Assembly: GCA_963763755.1 (NCBI GenBank)
Contig: CAVXQE010000002.1
Span: forward strand, 1 to 64,000
DNA: 64,000 nt
Direction: 5' to 3'
From: Gaiellasilicea sp963763755
Lineage (GTDB): Bacteria > Actinomycetota > Thermoleophilia > Gaiellales > Gaiellaceae
Shown piece after piece: positions 13,053-21,896 of this stretch (its first letter is position 1; the number at the start of each line of letters is the position of its first letter). Both the position numbers and the translations under genes were made by a program. The notes below the pieces were generated by a model, which worked only from the letters and a program-made list of their open reading frames with translations, made no database searches and had not been told where the DNA came from.

Positions 13053-13893
13053 TGGCCGAGAAGAAGCCAGCACCGAAGAAGAAGAAGACCGAGAAGGCGC
13101 CCGTCGAGGAGACGGTTGCCGAGGCGACGGACGTCGTCGAGGAGGCCGCACCCGTCGAGGAGCCGGTGGCCGAGGAGGCTCCGGTCGAGGAGCCCGTGGC
13201 CGAGGCCGAGCCGGAGCCCGTGGCTGAGGAGCCGGCGGCTGAGGAGGTTCCGGTCGAGGAGCCCGTCGCCGAGGCCGAGCCGGAGCCCGAGCCCGTGGTC
13301 GAGGAGCCCGTGCCGAGGCCGAGCCGAGAGCCCGTGGTCGAGGAGCCCGTCGGCCGAGGCTGAGCCCGAGCCCGTGGCAGAGGAGCCCGTTGCCGAGGAG
13401 CCGGTCGCCGAGGTGGAGGCCGAGCCTGCTGCCGAGGAGCCCGCTGTCGAGGAGCCTGCCGCCGAGGCCGAGGCCCCTGCTGCCGCCGAGCCCGCCGCCG
13501 CGCCCGCACCGCAGTCCGGCCCGAAGCCGAAGCGCAAGCACCTGCCCGCGCGCACTCCGCCCGAGCACGAAGAAGGGTCGCGTCAAGCGCGAGAAGGCGA
13601 CCGAGCGCAAGCCGATCGTCCGGATCCCCAAGCCCGAGGGCGAGTTCGGCCGGCGCCAGGAGCGTCTCGGCACGGTCGTCTCGGACAAGGGTGACAAGAC
13701 GATCGTCGTCAAGGTCGACACGATCAAGGCGCACCGGCGATACAAGAAGGTCGTCCGCCAGTCGAAGCGCTTCCATGCCCACGACGAGCAGAACGCCGCC
13801 AAGATCGGCGACATCGTCAAGATCATCGAGACGCGCCCGGTCTCGAAGACGAAGAACTGGCGCCTGGCCGAGATCGTCGAGGTCGCGAAGTGA
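13052..13893 (+). CDS. rpsQ: 30S ribosomal protein S17 with about 200-residue acidic N-terminal extension (frameshifted in this assembly)
   Basis: S17 is a primary binder of the 16S 5' domain. The OB-fold core is at 13661-13893 (ERLGTVVSDKGDKTIVVKVD ... RLAEIVEVAK) and is normal. Ahead of it, beginning with a Lys-rich start at the rpmC-overlapping ATG 13052, runs a Glu/Pro/Val/Ala-rich repeat of EEPVAEAEPEP-like units. The reading frame changes three times within the repeat (about 13311, 13330 and 13351) and once near 13545. Correcting each by one base gives one continuous protein in the same repeat register, so these are most likely sequencing or assembly indels. Confidence 0.85.
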
Positions 13894-14258
13894 TCCAGCA
13901 GGAATCCCGTCTACGCGTGGCCGACAACACCGGCGCACGCGAGATCCTCTGCATCCGCGTCATGGGCGGCTCGAAGCGGCGCTATGCCCGCGTGGGCGAC
14001 GTGATCGTAGGTACCGTGAAGTCCGCGACGCCGCAGGGTGCGGTCAAGAAAGGCGAGGTCGTCAGGGCGGTCGTCGTCCGGACGAAGAAGCCCTACGGCC
14101 GCGACGACGGCACGCAGATCGCGTTCGACGAGAACGCAGCCGTGATCATCGACGCCGCGCGCAACCCGCGCGGAACGCGCATCTTCGGGCCCGTCGCCCG
14201 CGAGTTGCGCGAGAAGAACTTCATGAAAATCGTCAGTCTCGCTCCCGAGGTGCTCTGA
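13890..14258 (+). CDS. rplN: 50S ribosomal protein L14
   Basis: L14 forms intersubunit bridges with 16S helix 14. The 122-residue product begins IQQESRLRVADNTGARE, the standard L14 N-terminus, and ends with GPVARELREKNFMKIVSLAPEVL-type sequence. The GTG overlaps the rpsQ stop, which also confirms the S17 frame. Confidence 0.98.
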   Translation: MIQQESRLRVADNTGAREILCIRVMGGSKRRYARVGDVIVGTVKSATPQGAVKKGEVVRAVVVRTKKPYGRDDGTQIAFDENAAVIIDAARNPRGTRIFGPVARELREKNFMKIVSLAPEVL

Positions 14259-14263
14259 GAAAC

Positions 14264-14634
14264 ATGACAGTGAAGATGAAGATCAAGAAGGGGGATCTCG
14301 TGCAGATCCTCGCAGGCAAGGATCGCGGCAAGCAGGGCCGGATCATCGAGGCACGCCCGAGTGACGGCCGCGTCCTCGTCGAGAACCTGAACCTGATGAC
14401 GCGGCACACGCGCCCGAAGCCGCTCCGCGACTCCAACCGCATGGGCGGCACGCAGATGACTCCCGGCGGCCGGATCGAGAAGGCGGCTCCCGTCGACGTC
14501 TCGAACGTGATGCTCGTCTGCCCCGTCTGCAAGCTCCCGACGCGCGTCGGGACGAAGCTCAAGGAGATCAAGGGCGAGACGGTGCGCGTGCGCGTCTGCA
14601 AGCGAGACGGCTGCGGCCAGGAAGTGGACAAGTA

Positions 14635-14635
<1 letters not shown>
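14264..14635 (+). CDS. rplX: 50S ribosomal protein L24 with C-terminal zinc ribbon
   Basis: L24 is an assembly initiator of the 50S subunit. The KOW motif (KKGDLVQILAGKDRGKQGR, residues 6-24) is intact. The C-terminal half carries CPVC and a second Cys pair (VCKRDGCG), suggesting a zinc-bound form. From ATG 14264 there are 123 residues. The stop overlaps the rplE ATG. Confidence 0.97.
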
Positions 14636-15207
<572 letters not shown>

Positions 15208-15210
15208 CGC

Positions 15211-15396
15211 ATGGCCAAGACGTCCCTCGTCGTCAAGCAGAAGCGCCCGCAGAAGTTCAAGACGCGCGCCTACACCCGCTGCAACAAGTGCGGCCGCCCG
15301 CGCGCGGTGTTCAAGAAGTTCGGCCTCTGCCGGATCTGCCTGCGCGAGCTGGCCCACAACGGCTCCATCCCCGGCATGACAAAGAGCAGCTGGTAG
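15211..15396 (+). CDS. rpsN: 30S ribosomal protein S14 type Z (zinc form)
   Basis: S14 completes the 30S head. This is the short, 61-residue zinc form: two CxxC pairs (RCNKCG and LCRICLRE) are intact. Many actinobacteria also have a longer zinc-free S14 used under zinc starvation, but none is in this window. It lies in the normal spc-cluster place between rplE and rpsH. Confidence 0.97.
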   Translation: MAKTSLVVKQKRPQKFKTRAYTRCNKCGRPRAVFKKFGLCRICLRELAHNGSIPGMTKSSW

Positions 15397-15406
15397 GAGA
15401 GAAGAG

Positions 15407-15808
15407 ATGCTGACCGACCCGATCGCAGACATGCTCACGCGCATCCGCAACGCCAACAAGGCGATGCTCGACACTGCCGAAATGCCGACCTCCCGCATCA
15501 AGGAGGAGATCGCCCGCGTCCTTCGGGACGAGGGCTACATCAAGGACTTCCGCGTCGTCGAGGTCGAGGGTCAGCCCTACTCGACGCTCGTCGTCGAGCT
15601 CAAGTTCGGCAAGAACCGGCAGCGCGTGATCACGGGCGTCAAGCGCGTCTCGCGCCCCGGTCGCCGCGTCTACGCGCGCAAGGATCGCTTGCCGCGCGTG
15701 CTCGGCGGGCTCGGCACCGCGATCCTGTCCACGTCCACCGGCTTGATCACGAGCCGCCAGGCCGCAGAGCGCGGTATCGGCGGCGAAGTGATCGCGTTCG
15801 TCTGGTAG
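15407..15808 (+). CDS. rpsH: 30S ribosomal protein S8
   Basis: S8 is a primary 16S-binding protein; in E. coli it represses the spc operon. The 133-residue product has DPIADMLTRIRNANKA at the start and ISTSTGLITSRQA-like RNA-binding sequence toward the end. The ATG has GAGAGAAGAG upstream. Confidence 0.98.
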   Translation: MLTDPIADMLTRIRNANKAMLDTAEMPTSRIKEEIARVLRDEGYIKDFRVVEVEGQPYSTLVVELKFGKNRQRVITGVKRVSRPGRRVYARKDRLPRVLGGLGTAILSTSTGLITSRQAAERGIGGEVIAFVW

Positions 15809-15812
15809 CTCC

Positions 15813-16346
15813 ATGAGTCGAATCGGCAGAAAGCCCATCGAGATCCCGGGCACGGTCAACGTGGCGATCTCCCCTGGGCGCGTTCAGGTCAACGGGCCGC
15901 TCGGCGAGCTCGATCAGGTCGTGCCGGCGCGGATGAAGATCGAACAGGGCGAGGGCGAGATCCTCGTCACCCGGCCGACCGAGCGCGGCGAGGACCGCGC
16001 GCTCCACGGCCTCACGCGCACGCTGATCGCGAACATGGTCGAGGGCGTCACGAAGGGCTTCGAGAAGCACCTCGAGATCCAGGGCGTCGGCTATCGCGCC
16101 GCGCTGCGCGGCACCGACCTCGAGCTGAACGTCGGCTACTCGCACTCCGTCGTGATCAAGCCGCGACCCGGGATCAGCTTCGAGGTGCCCGTGCCGACGC
16201 AGGTGATCGTCAAGGGGACGAACAAGCAGCAGGTCGGCCAGACGGCCGCCGAGGTGCGCTCCGTTCGCCCACCCGAGCCCTACAAGGGCAAGGGCATCCG
16301 GTATCGCGACGAGGTCGTCCGCAGGAAGGTCGGGAAGCGCGCATGA
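15813..16346 (+). CDS. rplF: 50S ribosomal protein L6
   Basis: L6 sits near the sarcin-ricin loop and factor-binding centre. The 177-residue protein begins SRIGRKPIEIPGTV and ends with the conserved PEPYKGKGIRYRDEVVRRK. It starts 5 bp after rpsH; its TGA overlaps the rplR start. Confidence 0.98.
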   Translation: MSRIGRKPIEIPGTVNVAISPGRVQVNGPLGELDQVVPARMKIEQGEGEILVTRPTERGEDRALHGLTRTLIANMVEGVTKGFEKHLEIQGVGYRAALRGTDLELNVGYSHSVVIKPRPGISFEVPVPTQVIVKGTNKQQVGQTAAEVRSVRPPEPYKGKGIRYRDEVVRRKVGKRA

Positions 16347-16699
16347 GCACTGTCACCACTCGCCAGGCGCGCGAGCGCCGTCATCGCCGGGTTCGCGGCA
16401 AGGTCGCGGGCACGGCAGACCGGCCGCGCCTCGCCGTCTTCCGCTCGAACAAGGGAATCTTCGCCCAGCTGATCGACGACGAGACCGGCCGCACGCTCGC
16501 CGGCACGAGCTGGCTCGGCCTGAAGAAGTCGTTCAAGGGCAACAAGTCGGATCAGGCAGCGGAGGTCGGCAAGGCGATTGCCGAGGCCGCGAAGAAGGCC
16601 GGGATCGAGACCGTCGTGTTCGACCGCGGCGGCTACCTGTACCACGGACGCGTCAAGGCCCTCGCAGAGGCCGCGCGTGAGGGAGGACTGAAGTTTTGA
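16343..16699 (+). CDS. rplR: 50S ribosomal protein L18
   Basis: L18 mediates 5S rRNA attachment with L5. The 118-residue product has the basic N-terminus (RERRHRRVRGKVAGTADRPR) and the conserved VVFDRGGYLYHGRVKALAEAAREGGL-type end. It overlaps rplF and rpsE by 4 bp each. Confidence 0.98.
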   Translation: MSTVTTRQARERRHRRVRGKVAGTADRPRLAVFRSNKGIFAQLIDDETGRTLAGTSWLGLKKSFKGNKSDQAAEVGKAIAEAAKKAGIETVVFDRGGYLYHGRVKALAEAAREGGLKF

Positions 16700-17309
16700 G
16701 TGTTGTCGAACGTGAAGTGATCGCCCGCGAGGAAGTTCGCGAGCTCAAGGAGCGCGTGATCGAGATCAACCGTGTCGCCAAGGTCGTCAAGGGCGGCCGG
16801 CGCTTCTCGTTCACGGCGCTCGTCGTGATCGGCGACGAGGTCGACCGCGTCGGCGTCGGCTACGGCAAGGCGCGCGAGGTTCCGCTCGCGATCTCCAAGG
16901 CCGTCGACGACGCGAAGAAGAACCTGTTCACGGTGCCGAAGCACGGCACGACGGTCACCCACGAGATCCTCGGCCGCTTCGACGCCGCGAGGGTGTTCAT
17001 CCGGCCCGCCTCCGAGGGAACCGGCGTGATCGCCGGCGGCGGCGTGCGCGCAGTGCTCGAGCTCGCCGGCATTCGCGACGTGCTCGCCAAGAGCCTCGGC
17101 ACGACGAACCCGATCAACATGGCGAAGGCGACCGTGGACGGCCTGAAGAAGCTGCGCCGGCCCGAAGACGTCGCGAAGATGCGCGGCAAGACGATCGCCG
17201 AGGTGCTGCCGTGGCGCGCGCCGGCCGAGACCGGCGAGTCGAGCCCGAGGCAGTGCCCGCACCCGAGACGGTCGAGGCGACGACCGAGGTCGAGGAGACC
17301 GCGTCGTGA
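16696..17309 (+). CDS. rpsE: 30S ribosomal protein S5 (C-terminal frameshift in this assembly)
   Basis: S5 lies at the mRNA entry pore with S3 and S4. The core is intact from the GTG-type overlap start through GEVDRVGVGYGKAREVP-like sequence and SLGTTNPINMAKAT. Near 17240 the frame is lost by one base. Restoring it gives a short acidic tail (VEATTEVEETAS) ending in a TGA at 17307-17309 that overlaps the rpmD GTG, exactly the junction style of the neighbours. Without the correction the frame runs through rpmD and by chance joins rplO. Confidence 0.9.
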
Positions 17310-17485
17310 GCACGGTCAAGGTGACGCAGATCAAGAGCGGCATCGGCCAGAACCCACGCAACCGCGGCACGCTGCGGGCGCTCGGGCTCGGGCGGATCGG
17401 CAAGTCGAACGAGCTCAAGGAGACGCCGGAGCTCGCCGGGATGCTGAGAAAGGTCGCTCACCTCGTGAGCGTCGAGGGCGCGTAA
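17306..17485 (+). CDS. rpmD: 50S ribosomal protein L30
   Basis: A 59-residue protein starting at a GTG (STVKVTQIKSGIGQNPRNRG ...) and ending at a TAA that overlaps the rplO ATG. KVTQIKSGIG, the leucine-rich middle (TLRALGLGRIGKSNELK) and the spc-cluster position between rpsE and rplO identify L30. It is easily missed because it is so short and lies in a different frame from its neighbours. Confidence 0.95.
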   Translation: MSTVKVTQIKSGIGQNPRNRGTLRALGLGRIGKSNELKETPELAGMLRKVAHLVSVEGA

Positions 17486-18103
17486 TGGCCGAAGAGCTCA
17501 ACCTCCACACCCTCAAGCCGGCGCAGGAGCGGAAGGACCGCAAGCGGGTCGGCCGCGGCCTGGGCTCGGGCAAGGGCCGCTACTCCGGCCGCGGGATCAA
17601 GGGACAGAAGTCCCGCGCCGGCTCGAAGAAGATGCCTGCCGGCTTCGAGGGCGGCCAGATGCCGCTCGACATGCGCGCGCCGAAGCTCCGCGGTAACACC
17701 TCGGCCGACGCGATGCCGATCGGGCCGTTCCGGACGTATTCGCAGCCGATCAACCTGCGCGATCTCGACCGCGTCTTCGCCGACGGAGACACCGTCAACA
17801 TCGAGGCGATGGTCGAAAAGGGCTTGCTCAAGAACACCAAGGCCGACGTGAAGGTGCTCGGGTACCGGCGACCTGACGAAGAAGCTCGCCGTCACGGCGC
17901 ACGCCTTCTCCGCCAGCGCGCGCGAGAAGATCACGGCCGCCGGCGGCAGCGCGACCGCGCTCAAGGAGCCCAAGGATCCGCGCAAGAAGAAGAGCAAGGC
18001 GAAGAAGCCGGTCGCGGAGGAGCCCGAGACCGAGACCGCCGAGGCCGACGCCCCCGTCGCCGAGGCTGAGGCCGAGACCGAAGCTCCCGCCGAGGAGGAG
18101 TAA
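17485..18103 (+). CDS. rplO: 50S ribosomal protein L15 with acidic C-terminal tail (one frameshift)
   Basis: L15 is a late-assembling 50S protein. The N-terminal Gly/Lys-rich part (KRVGRGLGSGKGRYSGRG and KKMPAGFEGGQMPL) is normal. At about 17861 one extra base breaks the frame within KVLGTGDL; in the corrected frame the protein continues through LTKKLAVTAHAFSASAREK and a Lys-rich stretch, then a Glu/Ala/Thr-rich acidic tail of some 30 residues to the TAA at 18101-18103, directly abutting secY. Indel error is more likely than a true mutation in this essential gene. Confidence 0.92.
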
Positions 18104-19357
18104 GTGTTCAGCTGGCTCGCGAATGCGTGGCGCGTCCCCGAGCTTCGCCACCGTGTTCTGTTCACGGCGATGATCCTCGCGTTCTACCGCCTCGGCTCGT
18201 GGATACCGGCCCCAGGGGTCAACGCAGACGCGATCTCCAGCTACTTCTCGGGCCGGGGCGGCACGATCCTCGGCCTGCTCAGCCTCTTCTCGGGCGGTGC
18301 GCTCTCGCGCTTCTCGATCTTCGCGCTCGGGATCATGCCGTACATCACGGCCTCGATCATCCTGCAGCTGATGACCGTCGTGATCCCGAAGCTCGCAGAG
18401 CTGCAGAAGGAGGGCGAGTCGGGCTACGCCAAGATCAACCAGTACACGCGCTACCTGACCGTCGTCCTTGCCTTTGCGCAGTCGACCGGCTACGCCTTCC
18501 TCTTCCGGCGCCAGGGCGTGCTCGACGCGAACCTGGGGCGGACGACCCTGATCATCATCACGCTCACCGTCGGCTGCACCCTGTTGATGTGGATGGGCGA
18601 GCTGATCACCAAGCGCGGAATCGGCAACGGCATCTCGATCCTGATCTTCGCGTCGATCCTCACCAGTGCTCCGGTCGGGATCGCTGCCTGGTGGAACGGC
18701 GGCCCGATGGAGAAGCTCTTCTTCCCGCTGATCGCGCTCTCGATCGTCGCGGCGGTCGTCTTCATCCAGGAGGGCCAGCGCCGGATCCCGATCCAGTACG
18801 CAAAGCGGATGGTGGGCCGCCGCATGACTGCAGGCGGCTCGACCTACATGCCGCTCCGCGTGAACATGGCCGGCGTGATCCCGGTGATCTTCGCCGCCGC
18901 CGTGATGGCCTTCCCGCCGACCATCGGCCAGTACTTCCCGCAGACTCAGGACTTCGTCAACAAGTACTTCCTGCCGACGAACGTGCCGTACATGCTGCTG
19001 CAGGCCGTCCTGATCGTGATCTTCACCTACTTCTACACCGCGGTGCAGTTCAATCCGGTCGACCAGGCCGACAACCTCCGCCGCTACGGCGGTTACATCC
19101 CGGGCATCCGCCCAGGCCCGCCGACCGCGCAGTACCTCGACCGCGTGCTCACCCGGCTGACGCTCCCCGGCGCGATCTACCTGGCGGCGGTCGCGACCCT
19201 GCCGACGCTCTTCATCCGCTACGGCGGCTTCTCGCAGTCGACGGGTCGAGCGCTCGGCGGTACCTCGGTGCTGATCGCCGTCGGCGTCGCGTTGGACACG
19301 ATGCGCCAGATGGAGTCGCAGATGATGATGCGCTCCTACGAAGGCTTCCTCAAATAG
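18104..19357 (+). CDS. secY: Protein translocase subunit SecY
   Basis: SecY forms the membrane channel for protein export and insertion. The 417-residue protein has ten predicted membrane helices; the first is MILAFYRLGSWIPAPGV-like. Cytoplasmic loop sequences such as GIGNGISILIFASI and RRYGGYIPGIRPGPPTAQYL are typical. GTG start immediately follows the rplO stop, and the TAG overlaps the adk start, as in the common spc-cluster arrangement. Confidence 0.98.
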   Translation: MFSWLANAWRVPELRHRVLFTAMILAFYRLGSWIPAPGVNADAISSYFSGRGGTILGLLSLFSGGALSRFSIFALGIMPYITASIILQLMTVVIPKLAELQKEGESGYAKINQYTRYLTVVLAFAQSTGYAFLFRRQGVLDANLGRTTLIIITLTVGCTLLMWMGELITKRGIGNGISILIFASILTSAPVGIAAWWNGGPMEKLFFPLIALSIVAAVVFIQEGQRRIPIQYAKRMVGRRMTAGGSTYMPLRVNMAGVIPVIFAAAVMAFPPTIGQYFPQTQDFVNKYFLPTNVPYMLLQAVLIVIFTYFYTAVQFNPVDQADNLRRYGGYIPGIRPGPPTAQYLDRVLTRLTLPGAIYLAAVATLPTLFIRYGGFSQSTGRALGGTSVLIAVGVALDTMRQMESQMMMRSYEGFLK

Positions 19358-19931
19358 TGAACGTGCTCGTGCTCGGCCCGCAGGGGTCGGGGAAGGGGAC
19401 GCAGGCGAAGCGGATCGCGCGGCGTCCACGACCTCCCGCACGTCTCGACCGGCGACATGTTCCGTGCGCTGGACGACGCGACCCAACTGGGGCGCGAGGT
19501 GAACGAGATCATGGAGCGCGGTGACCTCGTTCCCGGACGAGATCACGATCCGGATGATCCGGGAGCGCCTGTCGCAGGACGATGCCCGCGAAGGGTTCAT
19601 CCTCGACGGCTTCCCTCGCAACCTCACGCAGGCGGAGGCGCTCGACCAGATGCTCGACGAGATCGGCCGCACGCTCGACGTCATCTTCTTCTTCGACCTC
19701 GACGACGAGACCGCCAAGACCCGCGCGCTCGGCCGCGCTCACGAGGAGGGCCGCACCGACGACACGCCGGAGTCGATTGCCCGCCGCCTCTCCCTCTACC
19801 ACGACCAGACGGAGCCGGTGGTCGAGTACTACCGCACGACCGGAAAGCTCGTGCCGCTGCACGCGAGCCGGTCCGTCGAGGAAGTCGCCAACGAGATCCA
19901 GAGCGCGTTGGCTACCGTTGGAGCACGATGA
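19357..19931 (+). CDS. adk: Adenylate kinase, short-lid type (two frameshifts in this assembly)
   Basis: Adenylate kinase interconverts ATP + AMP and 2 ADP. The P-loop GPQGSGKGTQ is at the GTG start overlapping secY; HVSTGDMFR, EGFILDGFPRN and the short LID (GRAHEEGRTDDTPE) follow. The frame shifts near 19418 and again near 19530 (one surplus G before DEITIRMI). After both corrections the protein is about 191 residues, normal for a lidless bacterial enzyme. Both shifts are in an essential gene, so assembly error is the likely cause. The stop overlaps map. Confidence 0.9.
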
Positions 19932-20692
19932 TCATCCGCAAGTCCGCACAGGAGATCGCGAAGATGGCGGCCGCCGGCCGCGTCGTCGCCGAGACGATCG
20001 CGCACGTCGGCGAGCAGCTCGAGCCCGGGGTCACGACCGGTGAGCTCGACCGGATCGCCGAGGAGGTGATCCGCTCCCACGGCGGGATCCCGACGTCGCA
20101 GGGCTACCGCGGCTATCCGGCCGCGATCTGCATCTCTCCCAACTCCATGGTCGTGCACGGAATCCCGGGCGCCTACGAGGTCGCCGAGGGCGACCTGATC
20201 ACGATCGACGTCGGCGTGACGCTCGACGGCTATATCGCAGACAGCGCCTACACCTTCGGTGTCGGCGAGGTGAGCGAGCTCGCGCAGCGCCTGCTCGACA
20301 CCGGCCGTGACGCGCTCGTCGCCGGCATCGCACAGGCACAGCCTGGAAACCGCGTCGGCGACATCTCCTCGGCAGTGCAGCACCACGTCGAGGGACAGGG
20401 GTTCTCGGTCGTCCGCAGCCTCGTCGGTCACGGCGTCGGCCGCTCCTACCACGAGGACCCGCACATCCCGAATTTCGGCCAGCCGGGGCGTGGTCCGCTG
20501 CTCTCCGAAGGGATGACCCTCGCGATCGAGCCGATGATCACCGCCGGGCGGCCCGAGGTCTACGTGCACGACGACGAATGGTCGATCTCGACCGAGGACG
20601 GGTCGCTCGCAGCCCACTTCGAGCACACCGTCGCAATCACCGCCGAAGGGCCTCAGATCCTGACGGAGAACAAGGTCGCTCTGCTACGATAG
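19928..20692 (+). CDS. map: Type I methionine aminopeptidase
   Basis: Removes the initiator methionine from nascent proteins using a two-metal site. The 254-residue product has the metal ligands in IDVGVTLDGYIADSA (two Asp), GHGVGRSYHEDPHIPN (His), EPMIT (Glu) and FEHTVAITAEGP (Glu). Its ATG overlaps the adk stop. No SH3-like N-terminal extension is present. Confidence 0.97.
   Translation: MIIRKSAQEIAKMAAAGRVVAETIAHVGEQLEPGVTTGELDRIAEEVIRSHGGIPTSQGYRGYPAAICISPNSMVVHGIPGAYEVAEGDLITIDVGVTLDGYIADSAYTFGVGEVSELAQRLLDTGRDALVAGIAQAQPGNRVGDISSAVQHHVEGQGFSVVRSLVGHGVGRSYHEDPHIPNFGQPGRGPLLSEGMTLAIEPMITAGRPEVYVHDDEWSISTEDGSLAAHFEHTVAITAEGPQILTENKVALLR
20661..20690 (+). promoter_or_regulatory. Possible internal promoter ahead of infA
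   Basis: TGACGG (20661-20666), an 18-bp spacer and TACGAT (20685-20690) lie at the 3' end of map, about 65 bp ahead of infA. The 65-bp gap is the longest so far in the run and would fit a separate start for the alpha cluster. The -35 match is weak. Confidence 0.35.
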
Positions 20693-20757
20693 GCGGCCGC
20701 GCGGCTCTGCGCCGTGCTTTGCTGCGCGTCAAGTTATTCGTACCACGAGCGAGGTTA

Positions 20758-20979
20758 ATGCCAGTCAAGGAAGAGAAGATCGAGGTCGAGGGCGAGGTCG
20801 TCGAAGCACTCCCAAGCACGATGTTCAGGGTCCAGCTCGACGGTGGACACGCCGTTCTCGCCACGATTTCCGGCAAGATGCGAAAGCACTACATCCGCAT
20901 CGCGCCCGGCGACCGTGTCAAGGTCGAGCTCTCTCCTTACGACCTCACCCGCGGCAGGATCACCTACCGCAACCGCTGA
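20758..20979 (+). CDS. infA: Translation initiation factor IF-1
   Basis: IF-1 blocks the A site during initiation. A 73-residue OB-fold protein; EGEVVEALPSTMFRVQLDGG and ISGKMRKHYIRIAPGDRV are signature stretches. GAGG lies ahead of the ATG. It sits in its usual place between map and rpmJ. Confidence 0.97.
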   Translation: MPVKEEKIEVEGEVVEALPSTMFRVQLDGGHAVLATISGKMRKHYIRIAPGDRVKVELSPYDLTRGRITYRNR

Positions 20980-20995
20980 GGAGCAACGTTTTTCT

Positions 20996-21109
20996 ATGAA
21001 GGTCCGTCCGTCCGTCAAACCCATGTGTGAGCGCTGCCGCGTGATCAAGCGGCACGGGCGCACCATGGTCATTTGCACGAATCCGCGCCACAAGCAAAGG
21101 CAGGGGTAA
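20996..21109 (+). CDS. rpmJ: 50S ribosomal protein L36 (zinc form)
   Basis: A 37-residue protein (KVRPSVKPMCERCRVIKRHG ...) with the full zinc ligand set CERC, C and H in MVICTNPRHKQRQG. Position between infA and rpsM is standard. GAGGAG lies about 12 bp before the ATG. Confidence 0.96.
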   Translation: MKVRPSVKPMCERCRVIKRHGRTMVICTNPRHKQRQG

Positions 21110-21113
21110 CCAC

Positions 21114-21491
21114 TTGGCACGAATCGCCGGCGTCAACCTCCCGAACCAGAAGCGTCTGGAGATCGGGTTGACCTACATCTACGGGATCGGACAGTCGACC
21201 GCGCAGAAGATCTGCAAGGCGCTCGAGCTCGACCCGAACGAGAAGGTGAAAGACCTCACGGACGACGAGGTCAACAAGCTTCGCGGCTACATCGACGGCG
21301 AGCTCCAGGTCGAGGGCGACCTCCGCCGCGAGCGCTCCCAGGCGATCAAGCGCCTGTCGGAGATCGGCTGCCTGCGCGGCATCCGGCACCGCCGTGGCCT
21401 CCCCGTGCACGGACAGCGGACGAAGACCAACGCCCGCACGCGCAAGGGCCCGAAGAAGACCGTCGGCCGCGGGAAGAAGGCGAAGGCGTAG
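21114..21491 (+). CDS. rpsM: 30S ribosomal protein S13
   Basis: S13 bridges the 30S head to the 50S subunit. The 125-residue product starts at TTG (ARIAGVNLPNQKRLEIGLTY) with AGGGG upstream, and ends with the basic RTKTNARTRKGPKKTV tail typical of S13. The TTG is supported because the standard N-terminus begins exactly there. Confidence 0.97.
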   Translation: MARIAGVNLPNQKRLEIGLTYIYGIGQSTAQKICKALELDPNEKVKDLTDDEVNKLRGYIDGELQVEGDLRRERSQAIKRLSEIGCLRGIRHRRGLPVHGQRTKTNARTRKGPKKTVGRGKKAKA

Positions 21492-21896
21492 ATGGCACCT
21501 CCTCGGAAGGCAGCGGCCCGTGGCCGCACGCGTCGCCGTGTCAAGAAGAACATCGCCGTCGGCCAGGCGCACATCAAGACGTCGTTCAACAACACGATCG
21601 TCGCCCTCACCGACAAGGAGGGGAACGTGATCGCGTGGGAGTCGGCCGGCTCCGCGGGCTTCAAGGGCTCGCGCAAGTCGACGCCGTTCGCCGCTCAGGT
21701 CACCGCCGACTCGTGCGCCCGCAAGGGCATGGAGCACGGCCTCCAGAAGGTCGAGGTCTTCGTCAAGGGCCCGGGCTCGGGCCGTGAGACGGCGATCCGC
21801 TCGCTCCAGGCCGCCGGCCTCGAGATCCTCGGCGTCCGCGACGTGACTCCGCAGGCCCACAACGGCGTCCGGCCCCGGAAGCGGAGGCGCGTCTAG
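21492..21896 (+). CDS. rpsK: 30S ribosomal protein S11
   Basis: S11 lies on the 30S platform. The 134-residue protein has IAVGQAHIKTSFNNTIVAL, GFKGSRKSTPFAAQ and the conserved C-terminal NGVRPRKRRRV. Its ATG abuts the rpsM stop; its stop overlaps the rpsD GTG. Confidence 0.98.
   Translation: MAPPRKAAARGRTRRRVKKNIAVGQAHIKTSFNNTIVALTDKEGNVIAWESAGSAGFKGSRKSTPFAAQVTADSCARKGMEHGLQKVEVFVKGPGSGRETAIRSLQAAGLEILGVRDVTPQAHNGVRPRKRRRV

Noticed and set aside
13300..13560. Programmed ribosomal frameshifting in rpsQ
   Set aside because: Shifts of opposite sign at several places in a repeat, with no slippery heptamer or downstream structure, fit repeat-associated assembly errors better.
16696..18069. A 457-residue S5-L15 fusion read in one frame
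   Set aside because: S5 and L15 happen to share a frame after the S5 indel; rpmD, with proper overlaps on both sides, lies between them in another frame.
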